From positions 1 to 16,562 of the forward strand of contig CAYLWW010000035.1 in NCBI GenBank assembly GCA_964387585.1: a stretch of DNA of 16,562 bases, in the 5' to 3' direction. Positions 7,070 to 14,412 of this stretch are shown here, piece by piece. Within the stretch, counting starts at the first letter, position 1, and the number at the start of each line of letters is the position of its first letter. The notes below the pieces were generated by a model, which worked only from the letters and a program-made list of their open reading frames with translations, was not told the origin of the DNA and searched no databases. Origin of the DNA: CAYLWW01 sp964387585 (lineage in GTDB: Bacteria > Pseudomonadota > Alphaproteobacteria > Rickettsiales > Midichloriaceae). The translations under genes were made by a program, and so were the position numbers.

Positions 7070-7294
7070 TTGCTACATTAAATAAGACTCTTTTTGCTCT
7101 CACTTTTTTCGCTCTATCCTCAGTACTATGTTAACCGGTAACTTACTGTAAATAGTCATAATCCCAAGATTCATTAGGGTTAAAGAAAAATTAAGATATT
7201 TTCTTGGCAAATTATTGAGCTTATTTTTATGAATAAATCAAGTATGAATAGCACAACTCCCTAAGTGGTGGCTATAAGCATGGTAGAATCCAAT

Positions 7295-7304
7295 NNNNNN
7301 NNNN
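7295..7304. other. assembly gap (10 Ns)
   Basis: Exactly ten N characters. A round number is typical of a scaffold join of unknown length, so the real distance and content between dprA and flgD are not known. Confidence 0.99.
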
Positions 7305-7544
7305 TTTAGAACCATAAGTCATAACTTTACAACTCTTCATCAGACCATGGCTTTAATATGTAAATTACTCAAGGAATCTTACTACATATAGATAAATGTC
7401 TAATCCATGCCACCGACAAACGATGAGGAAGAATGAATTTTAAAAAATTCACATGCTAGTAGGGATAGCTAAGAGATAAAATTATATCCACTCATATCCC
7501 CCTAGGTGATCAAAAAAATATATATTTAATTAGAGATATAAATC

Positions 7545-8312
7545 CTAAGACTTAATATCTAAAGTCTTTTCAAAATCCTTAGCTAATTTAGCACCTTTAT
7601 CAAACACACTTTTAGCTTTAGCAACAATAGGATTAATAATACCATCTACTAAGCTATCATCTTCTTTATCCTTAATTGCGACATTAATTTTATAATTTCC
7701 TTCAGGAAGTTTATTACCAGTACTATCAGTTGCTAACCACTCAAGCTTATTACTACCAGGTTTTACGTTATCGAGTAACTGTTGAAATACACTTTTTCCA
7801 TTAGAGTCTAATATCGATATTAAAGCGTTGACATTACCAGTATCTTCTTCTGCATCAATCCTAAAGGGTAGAATTAACCTTTTCTGATCATTAGCTAATG
7901 TAAAACTACCATCATCTGAAATATTTACCAAAGATGGAGAATCGCTAATAATATTACTATTTATATTGCCTGTTTGGCTATTTTTGGGAAAATCAAGAAA
8001 ATCTCTTCCTTTTTGTTGTAACAAAACTTCTTTTAACTCATCAATACCTTCAACTAAAGAAGTGAGGGTCTTGTTAATTCCTATTCCTAAATTAACAAAA
8101 AACATGTTACTACTTACTTGCATCAAATCTTTAGGATCCATAGGATTATCAGGAGTTTGATATTGCAACTGCTTAGCAATCATTCCAATAAATTTATTCA
8201 TTTCCTTTTGAGTTTCCTTAGCAAAATCCTTATCAGTACTTTTATTAGCTTTAGTATTCTGGCTTTGCACGGCTGGTGAGCTAACTGAGTTAAGTTCATT
8301 TATGTTAGGCAT
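7545..8312 (-). CDS. flgD: flagellar hook-capping protein FlgD (divergent)
   Basis: FlgD caps the growing hook and guides assembly of hook subunits outside the cell. The diagnostic segment is at 41-65: MIAKQLQYQTPDNPMDPKDL corresponds to the family's LL..QL..QDP.NPMD pattern. A FlgD Ig-like domain follows at about 165-213 (SILDSNGKSVF, then SNKLEWLATDSTGNKLPEGNY). The N-terminal ~30 residues are polar and Ser/Asn/Lys-rich, as expected for a type III export substrate without a cleaved signal. The last ~30 residues (AKAKSVFDKGAKLAKDFEKT) form a lysine-rich helix rather than the usual return to the beta domain, so the C-terminus is unusual. It is the last gene of a same-strand run, 113 bases after lysC, and has no flagellar neighbour. 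Confidence 0.85.
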   Translation of the reverse strand: MPNINELNSVSSPAVQSQNTKANKSTDKDFAKETQKEMNKFIGMIAKQLQYQTPDNPMDPKDLMQVSSNMFFVNLGIGINKTLTSLVEGIDELKEVLLQQKGRDFLDFPKNSQTGNINSNIISDSPSLVNISDDGSFTLANDQKRLILPFRIDAEEDTGNVNALISILDSNGKSVFQQLLDNVKPGSNKLEWLATDSTGNKLPEGNYKINVAIKDKEDDSLVDGIINPIVAKAKSVFDKGAKLAKDFEKTLDIKS

Positions 8313-8425
8313 TTTTTATATTTTTAAAGAATTGAATAATATAGTATATATTTTATATTTAATTAACTTAGCAGACTACCATTTTAAACTATTGATATCT
8401 ATAACTCAAGATAAAATCAAATTTA

Positions 8426-9646
8426 TTATATATAATCTAAACCGAAGCTCGAATGTAAAGATCTTACTGCTAATTCCTTATACTCCGATTTTATCAATAA
8501 ACTAATTTTTATTTCGCTACTAGTAAAACATATAACTCTTATCCCCTTAGAAGAGAGAATTTCAAAAACTTTATATAATACTTGTAAATTATTTTTAATC
8601 CCTATCCCTATAACAGATATTTTAACTATATTATGATCTATTATTATTTCATCATAATATTTACCTTTTATAGAAGAAAGTACATTAAATGCTAGACTCT
8701 CCTGCTCTTTATTAACCAATAAGGTTAATCCGTAGCTATTATTATTTGAGTTACTATTATTCATCATGATATCAACTGATATCCCAGCACTACTTAAATC
8801 CTTAATTATTAATGCTAATGTATTTAATTCGCTATTAATATTGCATAAAGTAATGCTAATTAGATTAGAGTCACTAGTTATACCCGTCACTGATTCTATT
8901 TCCATATATTCGACCTCTTTAACTATGATTGTACCACCTTGGCTATTAAAAGTTGACAACACTCTGAGCTTGAGATTGTATCTTATTGCAACTTCAGCTG
9001 CTCTAGGGTGCAACACTTTAGCTCCAGAAGATGCTATTTCTAGCATTTCTTCATAAGTAATTTTGTTTAATTTTCTAGCTTTTGTTACTATACGAGGATC
9101 AGCAGTAAATACCCCATCAACGTCAGTATATATGTCGCACCTATTTGCTGATACAGCTGCTGCTATAGATGCTGCTGTAGTATCTGACCCTCCTCTACCT
9201 AAAGTTACTATACGATTATTAAATACGCCTTGGAATCCAGCAATTATGGGTATTTCTTTATTTTCTAAAGAACTAAATATAGGCGCAGTATTTATCGCAG
9301 TTATTTTAGCATGAGAATACTCACCATTAGTATATATTGGTATTTGCCAGCCTAAATATGATCGAGACTTTATACCAAGTTCCATTAATGCTAAGGCTAA
9401 CAAACCTATGCTAACTTGTTCACCAGCAGCTATCACTGTGTCATACTCAGGTAATTGCTTAACATCATACAACTTAGCTATATCGCGAGTATAACTTACT
9501 AACTGATCCGTTACTCCAGCCATAGCTGATAGCACTACAATTATCTCGTTACTTTGGTATGCTTCCGCTATAATATTAGCTACCCTTTTTATTCTTATTG
9601 GGTCAGCAACTGATGTGCCTCCAAATTTCTGAACTACTATATTCAC
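8426..9646 (-). CDS. lysC: aspartate kinase
   Basis: Phosphorylates aspartate, the first step towards diaminopimelate, lysine, threonine and methionine. The amino-acid kinase domain (about 1-235) shows VQKFGGTSV (5-13), the VLSAMAGVTDQL loop (38-49), LGRGGSDTTAA (149-159), YTDVDGVFTADPR (173-185) and SSGAKVLHPRAAE (207-218). Two ACT regulatory domains follow (about 255-325 and 335-400), so feedback control by lysine and/or threonine is likely. The second contains FTSSEIKISLLI. The first has an Asn/Ser-rich loop (NNSNSNNNS, 296-304), probably an AT-driven low-complexity insertion. Length 406 is usual for the monofunctional form. It starts 33 bases after queD. With dapB nearby its likely main use is meso-diaminopimelate for peptidoglycan. 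Confidence 0.96.
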   Translation of the reverse strand: MNIVVQKFGGTSVADPIRIKRVANIIAEAYQSNEIIVVLSAMAGVTDQLVSYTRDIAKLYDVKQLPEYDTVIAAGEQVSIGLLALALMELGIKSRSYLGWQIPIYTNGEYSHAKITAINTAPIFSSLENKEIPIIAGFQGVFNNRIVTLGRGGSDTTAASIAAAVSANRCDIYTDVDGVFTADPRIVTKARKLNKITYEEMLEIASSGAKVLHPRAAEVAIRYNLKLRVLSTFNSQGGTIIVKEVEYMEIESVTGITSDSNLISITLCNINSELNTLALIIKDLSSAGISVDIMMNNSNSNNNSYGLTLLVNKEQESLAFNVLSSIKGKYYDEIIIDHNIVKISVIGIGIKNNLQVLYKVFEILSSKGIRVICFTSSEIKISLLIKSEYKELAVRSLHSSFGLDYI

Positions 9647-9679
9647 AATTTTCAGATATAAGTAATAATTTCTAACATT

Positions 9680-10102
9680 TTACAATAAAGCCTCTGAATA
9701 AGAGCTTGGAGTTTCATATAACTTAATTTTTATACAACTTACACCAAGTGGAGAAAATAAATCATGGCATACTTTATTTAATAAAAATCTTGCTAAATTT
9801 TCAGCAGTTGGATAAAAGTCCACAAAGAAAACCTTTTGACCAGTATAATTTTCAATCATTACACCTAATTCTAGATCTCCTTGGTATAATATGGTATTAT
9901 GATCCCAGTTTTTGTTAATCCAAGAGCCTAATTTTTCTTTTATAATAGCAAAATCAATCACCATACCCATATCATCAAGCTCTTCAGCAGCAAATGTTGC
10001 CTCTATAACATACCTATGCCCATGTAGCATTTTGCAGCCACTTGTGTGGTTAGGTATACGATGAGCAGAATCGAATTCTATTCTTTTTGTACATGTTATC
10101 AT
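9680..10102 (-). CDS. queD: 6-carboxy-5,6,7,8-tetrahydropterin synthase
   Basis: Turns dihydroneopterin triphosphate, the FolE product, into 6-carboxytetrahydropterin, the second step of queuosine precursor (preQ0) synthesis. The 140-residue length fits bacterial QueD rather than eukaryotic PTPS. Zinc ligands are H14, H27 and H29 (DSAHR and LHGHRY); the catalytic cysteine is C23 in SGCKMLHGH. H68 in NWDHN completes the triad and E130 in KLYETPSS is the pterin-binding glutamate. DFYPTAENLA (95-104) is also conserved. It is embedded in the minus-strand run, 43 bases after glmU and 33 before lysC. The C-terminus (SSYSEALL) ends shortly after the pterin glutamate, as normal. All key residues are present. 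Confidence 0.94.
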   Translation of the reverse strand: MITCTKRIEFDSAHRIPNHTSGCKMLHGHRYVIEATFAAEELDDMGMVIDFAIIKEKLGSWINKNWDHNTILYQGDLELGVMIENYTGQKVFFVDFYPTAENLARFLLNKVCHDLFSPLGVSCIKIKLYETPSSYSEALL

Positions 10103-10145
10103 ACTAGTAATTTTTAGTCTTAATTGCCTAATTGATTCAGCTTTA

Positions 10146-11609
10146 TTATTTAGTTGATTTTTTTCTAGCCTTGCCTGGCATATTCACTTGTTTTGCACGA
10201 GCTATTGATAACTCATCTTTCAAAACATCTGAAACAATAGTACTGCCTGCTCCTATTACAGAGTTATCACCAATTTGTACTGGAGAAACTATAGAAGAAT
10301 TAGAACCTATAAAAGCATTTTTTCCTATACTAGTCATATGTTTATTCACTCCATCATAATTACATATAACTGTACCTGCACCTATATTAGTATTTTCACC
10401 TATATTAATATCACCTAAATAGCAAAAATGGTTAGCTTTTACACCCTTATCTATTTTAGCGTTCTTTACCTCACTAAAATTACCAACCTTACAATTATCA
10501 GCAGTATTACTATTACCCCTTATTCTAGCAAAAGGTCCTATTGTATTATTTTGGCCAATATTAGCTCTTTCTATATGAGAGAAAGATAACACTTGACTTC
10601 CCGAACTTATACTTACTCCAGGACCAAACCATACGTAAGGATATATAACCACTCCAGGATCAATTTGCGTATCTGCACTAAAAAAAACGGTCTCTGAAGC
10701 TATAACCCCTACTCCATTTTCAATCATTGTATTACGAATTTTACTTTGGATTAAGGCTTCTGCTCTAGCTTTTTGCAAACTATTATTAATTCCTAACGCT
10801 TCTGATTCACTTATTTTAATATAAACACATTCGGATTGATTAGAGGTAGCATACTTTACTATATCGGTTAAGTAGAATTCTTTCTTACTATTATTATCAC
10901 AATTACTAGCACTAATAAATCTAGTTATAAAATCATGTTCCGCAACCATAATTCCAGAGTTACATAATGTATCAGCTATTTCACCTTTTTCTTGAAATTG
11001 CTTAAACACTTCTGCTTCTAAAATATCCAAAACCTTTCCATCATTAGAAAGCATTAATCTACCATAACCATCTGGATTATCGCTAGTAAAACCTAATAAC
11101 CCTACTTTATATTTTATTCTATTACTTAATTCGTTAATTGAATTATCTAACATATTAATAATAAGGTTTTTTATGCTATCTAACTCAATAAAAGGAGTAT
11201 CGCCATATAATACCAAAACCAATTTTATTCTGCTATTATTATCAACATTAACATTAATACTATTAAAGTACTCCATAGCACATGATACAGCATGACCAGT
11301 ACCTAAAGGCACTTCTTGTATTACTGTATCGAAGTTATATTTCTGTTGCCACAATTGAATATCAGAACTATTAGCAAGTTCTAAGCTGGTAACTAAAGCA
11401 ACTTTAGCAATTTGTATTTGTAAATTCCTACCCTCTGTTAGTAGTTCATTTTGACCTCTTAAATCTTCAACTAACTTGAGCACATATTCTAACATAGGTT
11501 GCTGGGCTATTTTATGTAAAACCTTTGGCAATTCAGAACGCATTCTGGTACCTTTACCCGCAGCTAAAATCACAACATTAACATCTAGTATATTTTTTAA
11601 GTTATGCAT
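10146..11609 (-). CDS. glmU: bifunctional UDP-N-acetylglucosamine pyrophosphorylase / glucosamine-1-phosphate acetyltransferase
   Basis: Acetylates glucosamine-1-phosphate and then uridylylates it to UDP-GlcNAc, the precursor of peptidoglycan and lipid A. The N-terminal uridyltransferase domain (about 10-260) shows ILAAGKGTRMRSELPKVLH (14-32), VPLGTGHA (100-107), the metal-binding LYGDTPFI (134-141) and GYGRLM (181-186). The C-terminal left-handed beta-helix (about 300-470) shows IGPFARIRG (357-365), GNFSEVKNAKI, the catalytic H394 in KANHFCYLGD, and NIGAGTVICNYDGVNK (408-423). At 487 residues it is about 30 longer than the E. coli enzyme. The extra length is in polar loops of the first domain: around 50-66 (NELLTEGRNLQ), 118-128 (NVNVDNNSR) and 235-243 (SNCDNNSKK). 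Start ATG at 11607-11609. It lies 45 bases after tgt. Confidence 0.96.
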   Translation of the reverse strand: MHNLKNILDVNVVILAAGKGTRMRSELPKVLHKIAQQPMLEYVLKLVEDLRGQNELLTEGRNLQIQIAKVALVTSLELANSSDIQLWQQKYNFDTVIQEVPLGTGHAVSCAMEYFNSINVNVDNNSRIKLVLVLYGDTPFIELDSIKNLIINMLDNSINELSNRIKYKVGLLGFTSDNPDGYGRLMLSNDGKVLDILEAEVFKQFQEKGEIADTLCNSGIMVAEHDFITRFISASNCDNNSKKEFYLTDIVKYATSNQSECVYIKISESEALGINNSLQKARAEALIQSKIRNTMIENGVGVIASETVFFSADTQIDPGVVIYPYVWFGPGVSISSGSQVLSFSHIERANIGQNNTIGPFARIRGNSNTADNCKVGNFSEVKNAKIDKGVKANHFCYLGDINIGENTNIGAGTVICNYDGVNKHMTSIGKNAFIGSNSSIVSPVQIGDNSVIGAGSTIVSDVLKDELSIARAKQVNMPGKARKKSTK

Positions 11610-11654
11610 TGTTGTATACTACTTATTTTTCAACTATTAAAAGAAAAGCAATTA

Positions 11655-12740
11655 TTAAAATATAGTAAATTCATCTAATTTATTATCGCTAATAGATTGA
11701 CGTATAGCTCTCATTAAATCTTGATAATAATGTAAGTTATGGTTGGTCATTAAAATAGATGCTATAATCTCTTTTGCACGAACTACATGATGCAAATAAG
11801 CTCTACTAAAATTTAAACAAGTGTAACAGCTGCAAGCTGGATCAAGAGGTGATTTATCATCAGCATATTTAGCATTACGTATATTGATAGTGCCTCCACG
11901 GACAAATGCTTGACCATTACGGCCAGAACGAGTAGGTAAAACGCAATCAAACATGTCTACACCACGTTTTACCCCTCCTATGATATCGCTAGGTTTACCA
12001 ACCCCCATTAAATAACGAGGCTTATCAATAGGAAGCATAGGAGTAGTATAATCTAGTACTTGAAACATTATGTCTTGCCCCTCACCTACTGCTAGCCCTC
12101 CTATAGCATAGCCATCAAAACCAATCTTGATTAAACCTTCTGAAGAAATATGACGTAAATCCTCATAAACACCACCCTGCACTATACCAAATAACGCATA
12201 TCCTTTTCTTGGTATATAAGCTTTTTCAGATCTTTCTGCCCATCTTAAAGAAAGTTGAACTGATTCCTTTATCTTATCATATGAAGCTGGGTAGGAAACA
12301 CACTCATCAAATATCATAGTGATTGTACTACCAAGCAAATGCTGTATTTCAATAGAACGCTCAGGAGAGAGCATTAATTTTCTCCCATCTATATGAGATC
12401 TAAATAACGCTCCTTCTTCAGTAATTTTAGTCAATTCAGTCAAAGACATCACTTGGAAGCCACCAGAATCAGTTAATATAGGCTTTTTCCAATTCATAAA
12501 CTCATGCAAGCCACCTAAATTACTTACCCGCTCAGCAGTAGGGCGTAACATTAAATGATAGGTATTGCCTAAAATAATTTCAGCACCAGTATTAACAACT
12601 AATTCAGGTAACATTGCTTTTACAGTACCTTGAGTACCCACTGGCATGAAGCAAGGGGTATTAATCGTACCGTGAGCAGTAGTAATAATACCATTACGTG
12701 CAAGACCGCATTGCTTTTTTATCGAAAACTGAAATTCCAT
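11655..12740 (-). CDS. tgt: queuine/preQ1 tRNA-guanine transglycosylase
   Basis: Exchanges guanine-34 for preQ1 (bacterial substrate) in tRNAs with GUN anticodons. From ATG 12740 the TIM-barrel protein has 361 residues. It has the general acid/base D91 in LTDSGGFQVMS and the nucleophile D265 in VDMFDCVLPTRSGRNG. GIVQGG and GGLAVGEG form the base pocket. A zinc site is made by C303, C305 and C308 (ACSCYTC) with H334 in TNHNLHYY. GGTGGTGAG ends three bases before a TTG that directly precedes the ATG; either could start, but ATG was preferred. It lies 47 bases after dapB and is followed by glmU. With folE and queD here, the host very likely makes its own preQ1, although queC, queE, queF, queA and queG are not in this window. 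Confidence 0.97.
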   Translation of the reverse strand: MEFQFSIKKQCGLARNGIITTAHGTINTPCFMPVGTQGTVKAMLPELVVNTGAEIILGNTYHLMLRPTAERVSNLGGLHEFMNWKKPILTDSGGFQVMSLTELTKITEEGALFRSHIDGRKLMLSPERSIEIQHLLGSTITMIFDECVSYPASYDKIKESVQLSLRWAERSEKAYIPRKGYALFGIVQGGVYEDLRHISSEGLIKIGFDGYAIGGLAVGEGQDIMFQVLDYTTPMLPIDKPRYLMGVGKPSDIIGGVKRGVDMFDCVLPTRSGRNGQAFVRGGTINIRNAKYADDKSPLDPACSCYTCLNFSRAYLHHVVRAKEIIASILMTNHNLHYYQDLMRAIRQSISDNKLDEFTIF

Positions 12741-12787
12741 CAACTCACCACCGCTAATATGTATAAAAATAAAAGAATTTATGATTT

Positions 12788-13588
12788 TTATATAATTAAG
12801 TAATCACTTAACATATCCTGCATATTATAAATCTTACCAGATTTCTTATAGCGCAAATACAATGCTGCTTTAAAAGCCCCATCAGCAAATAATTGCCTAT
12901 CAAAAGCTTGATGGCTAATATTGATAGCTTCATAGCTATTAGCTATTAATATTTGATGCTCTCCAGCTATAGCACCAGCACGAATAGAAGATATCCCTAT
13001 TTGATTAGGTTGACGTTTCCCAGATCGATTAGCTATAACATTTAACTCTATATTCAATTTAGCACATTCAGTTATTAAATCATTTGCTAACATTAGCGAT
13101 GTGCCCGAAGGAGAATCAGCTTTATCTTTATGGTGCGATTCAATTATTTCAATATCAAAACTCTCATCTAAAGATTTTAACTTTGACACTAACTTTTTGC
13201 TCATAAAACTAACTATTGCCACCCCTAAACTCATATTCTGCGAATAAAATATAGGTATATCTTTAGCTATGTCACTAAGCTCATTCATCTGATTTATTGA
13301 TAATCCAGTAGTTCCACAAATTAAAGATTTTCCGTTTTTCTTACAAGCATTAGCTACTTTTAAAGATAGATCAGGATAAGTAAAATCTATGATAATTTCC
13401 GAATTTTTAACACAAGTAGATAAATCATCTGTATGATGATCTAATGCATTTAAATCATCATTTTTGTTTTCTTTAACTTTATCAGTAAATATAGATGATA
13501 ACTCTATGCCTTTTATACCTATAGATAAGAGTTTTATCAACATCTTACTCATTTTCCCAGTAGAGCCTATAATACCTACTTTTATCAT
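12788..13588 (-). CDS. dapB: 4-hydroxy-tetrahydrodipicolinate reductase
   Basis: Reduces hydroxy-tetrahydrodipicolinate with NAD(P)H on the way to meso-diaminopimelate and lysine. The N-terminal nucleotide-binding loop is VGIIGSTGKMSKML (4-17). IIDFTYPD (66-73) and CGTTGL (91-96) belong to the cofactor/substrate junction. The catalytic segment ESHHKDKADSPSGT (150-163) has H152, H153 and K156 in place. SIRAGAIAGEH (201-211) is the family's C-terminal signature. At 266 residues it is a normal length. The segment KENKNDDLNALDHHTDDLS (39-57) is more polar than usual. It is the first gene of the six-gene minus-strand run and so is probably transcribed from the spacer shared with the divergent nuclease gene. 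Confidence 0.95.
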   Translation of the reverse strand: MIKVGIIGSTGKMSKMLIKLLSIGIKGIELSSIFTDKVKENKNDDLNALDHHTDDLSTCVKNSEIIIDFTYPDLSLKVANACKKNGKSLICGTTGLSINQMNELSDIAKDIPIFYSQNMSLGVAIVSFMSKKLVSKLKSLDESFDIEIIESHHKDKADSPSGTSLMLANDLITECAKLNIELNVIANRSGKRQPNQIGISSIRAGAIAGEHQILIANSYEAINISHQAFDRQLFADGAFKAALYLRYKKSGKIYNMQDMLSDYLII

Positions 13589-13605
13589 TTTTATATGTTT
13601 TGATA

Positions 13606-13653
13606 ATTATAATTACTTGATCATAGCTAACTAAAGTAAAAATATTCTTTAGT
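13606..13653 (-). promoter_or_regulatory. candidate dapB promoter region with an inverted repeat
   Basis: On the minus strand a perfect TATAAT lies at 13611-13606, 17 bases before the dapB ATG. A weak -35-like TTAGTT lies 17 bases further upstream (13634-13629). ACTAAAG (13630-13636) and CTTTAGT (13647-13653) form a perfect 7-bp inverted repeat that overlaps the -35 position, as an operator would. It may be coincidence in AT-rich DNA. Confidence 0.25.
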
Positions 13654-13857
13654 CAAATTTATTAACCTTATCTAAAGTTATGCCACTATTAACTAAATCA
13701 TTTAGGGTAAAATAGCTATTGTTATGACTTTTTTTAAGAATTCAAATTATTTTATGTATCAAAGCGTTAGTTATGATTGCGTAAGTTTATAATAACTATT
13801 AAACTGAATACAATACAAGAATTTAAAAAATATTTTAAAAGTGATTAAAAATTGAAA

Positions 13858-14382
13858 ATGATTAGCAATTTATTAAAACAATTAATTTTTATAGTATTAA
13901 TTATTTTATTAATACTTATATGCAAAAGCTATATAAAACATAATTTGCATGATAAAAAATTTACCTCCAAAGATGTAACAGTCATAGATGGCGATTCTCT
14001 TGTCCTATCAGAACTTAAAGTAAGATTAAAAGGAATAGATGCGCCAGAATATAATCAAGAATGCAATAAAACAAACGGAGAAATATGGAAATGCGGAAAA
14101 GCAGCTAAAGCATACTTAGTAGGATTGATTTCTGAACAAGAAGTATCATGTACAGATGAAGGTAAGGATATATATGGTCGTCAATTATCCTATTGCTATG
14201 TAGGAAATTTAAATCTAAACAAAGAGATGCTAAGAAGCGGCCATGCTATCGTTTATGATAGATTTGATTTACTACTTAGCTTAGAAGAAGCAAAAGCAAG
14301 ATTCAATAATATAGGTATATGGGATACAGAGTTTGAAGAGCCCAAAGTTTGGAAAAAAGGGGAAGTTATAAATAAAAATTAG
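13858..14382 (+). CDS. membrane-anchored or secreted thermonuclease (staphylococcal nuclease-like)
   Basis: A calcium-dependent nuclease of the SNase family. From ATG 13858 it has 174 residues: one hydrophobic segment at about 8-22, serving as uncleaved anchor or signal peptide, then an SNase domain at about 38-160. The active-site residues can be matched: D46 in VIDGDSLVL, R56 and D61 and E64 in VRLKGIDAPE, and R108 in YGRQL. LNKEMLRSGHA (120-130) is the conserved helix. Four cysteines outside the membrane segment (positions 69, 79, 98 and 113) could form disulfides, which fits export to the periplasm or beyond. An in-frame TTG at 13852 would add two residues. It is 30 bases before the FliK-like gene on the same strand, but a functional link is not obvious. 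Possible roles are nucleotide scavenging or degradation of host DNA (inference). Confidence 0.9.
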   Translation: MISNLLKQLIFIVLIILLILICKSYIKHNLHDKKFTSKDVTVIDGDSLVLSELKVRLKGIDAPEYNQECNKTNGEIWKCGKAAKAYLVGLISEQEVSCTDEGKDIYGRQLSYCYVGNLNLNKEMLRSGHAIVYDRFDLLLSLEEAKARFNNIGIWDTEFEEPKVWKKGEVINKN

Positions 14383-14412
14383 AATAATAATAAAATATCT
14401 TTAAATTATTCA

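Larger units (their letters stand above)
7022..7544. other. intergenic region with assembly gap; possible repeat remnant
   Basis: The convergent ends of dprA and flgD enclose 523 bases with no open frame of useful length. The sequence is less AT-biased than other spacers and contains short interrupted coding-like stretches that I could not assign. A near-palindrome GTTAACCGGTAAC lies near 7128-7142, and the assembly is broken inside. This would fit a degraded or collapsed insertion element, but no transposase motif can be read on either side of the gap. Confidence 0.45.

Noticed and set aside
7501..7544. Possible intrinsic terminator for flgD (ATATAT palindrome followed by T-run on the minus strand)
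   Set aside because: The palindrome would need a zero-length loop and consists only of A and T, so it would not form a stable terminator.
8766..9314. Two plus-strand open frames of 83-96 codons inside lysC
   Set aside because: They are antisense shadows of the well-conserved aspartate kinase frame.
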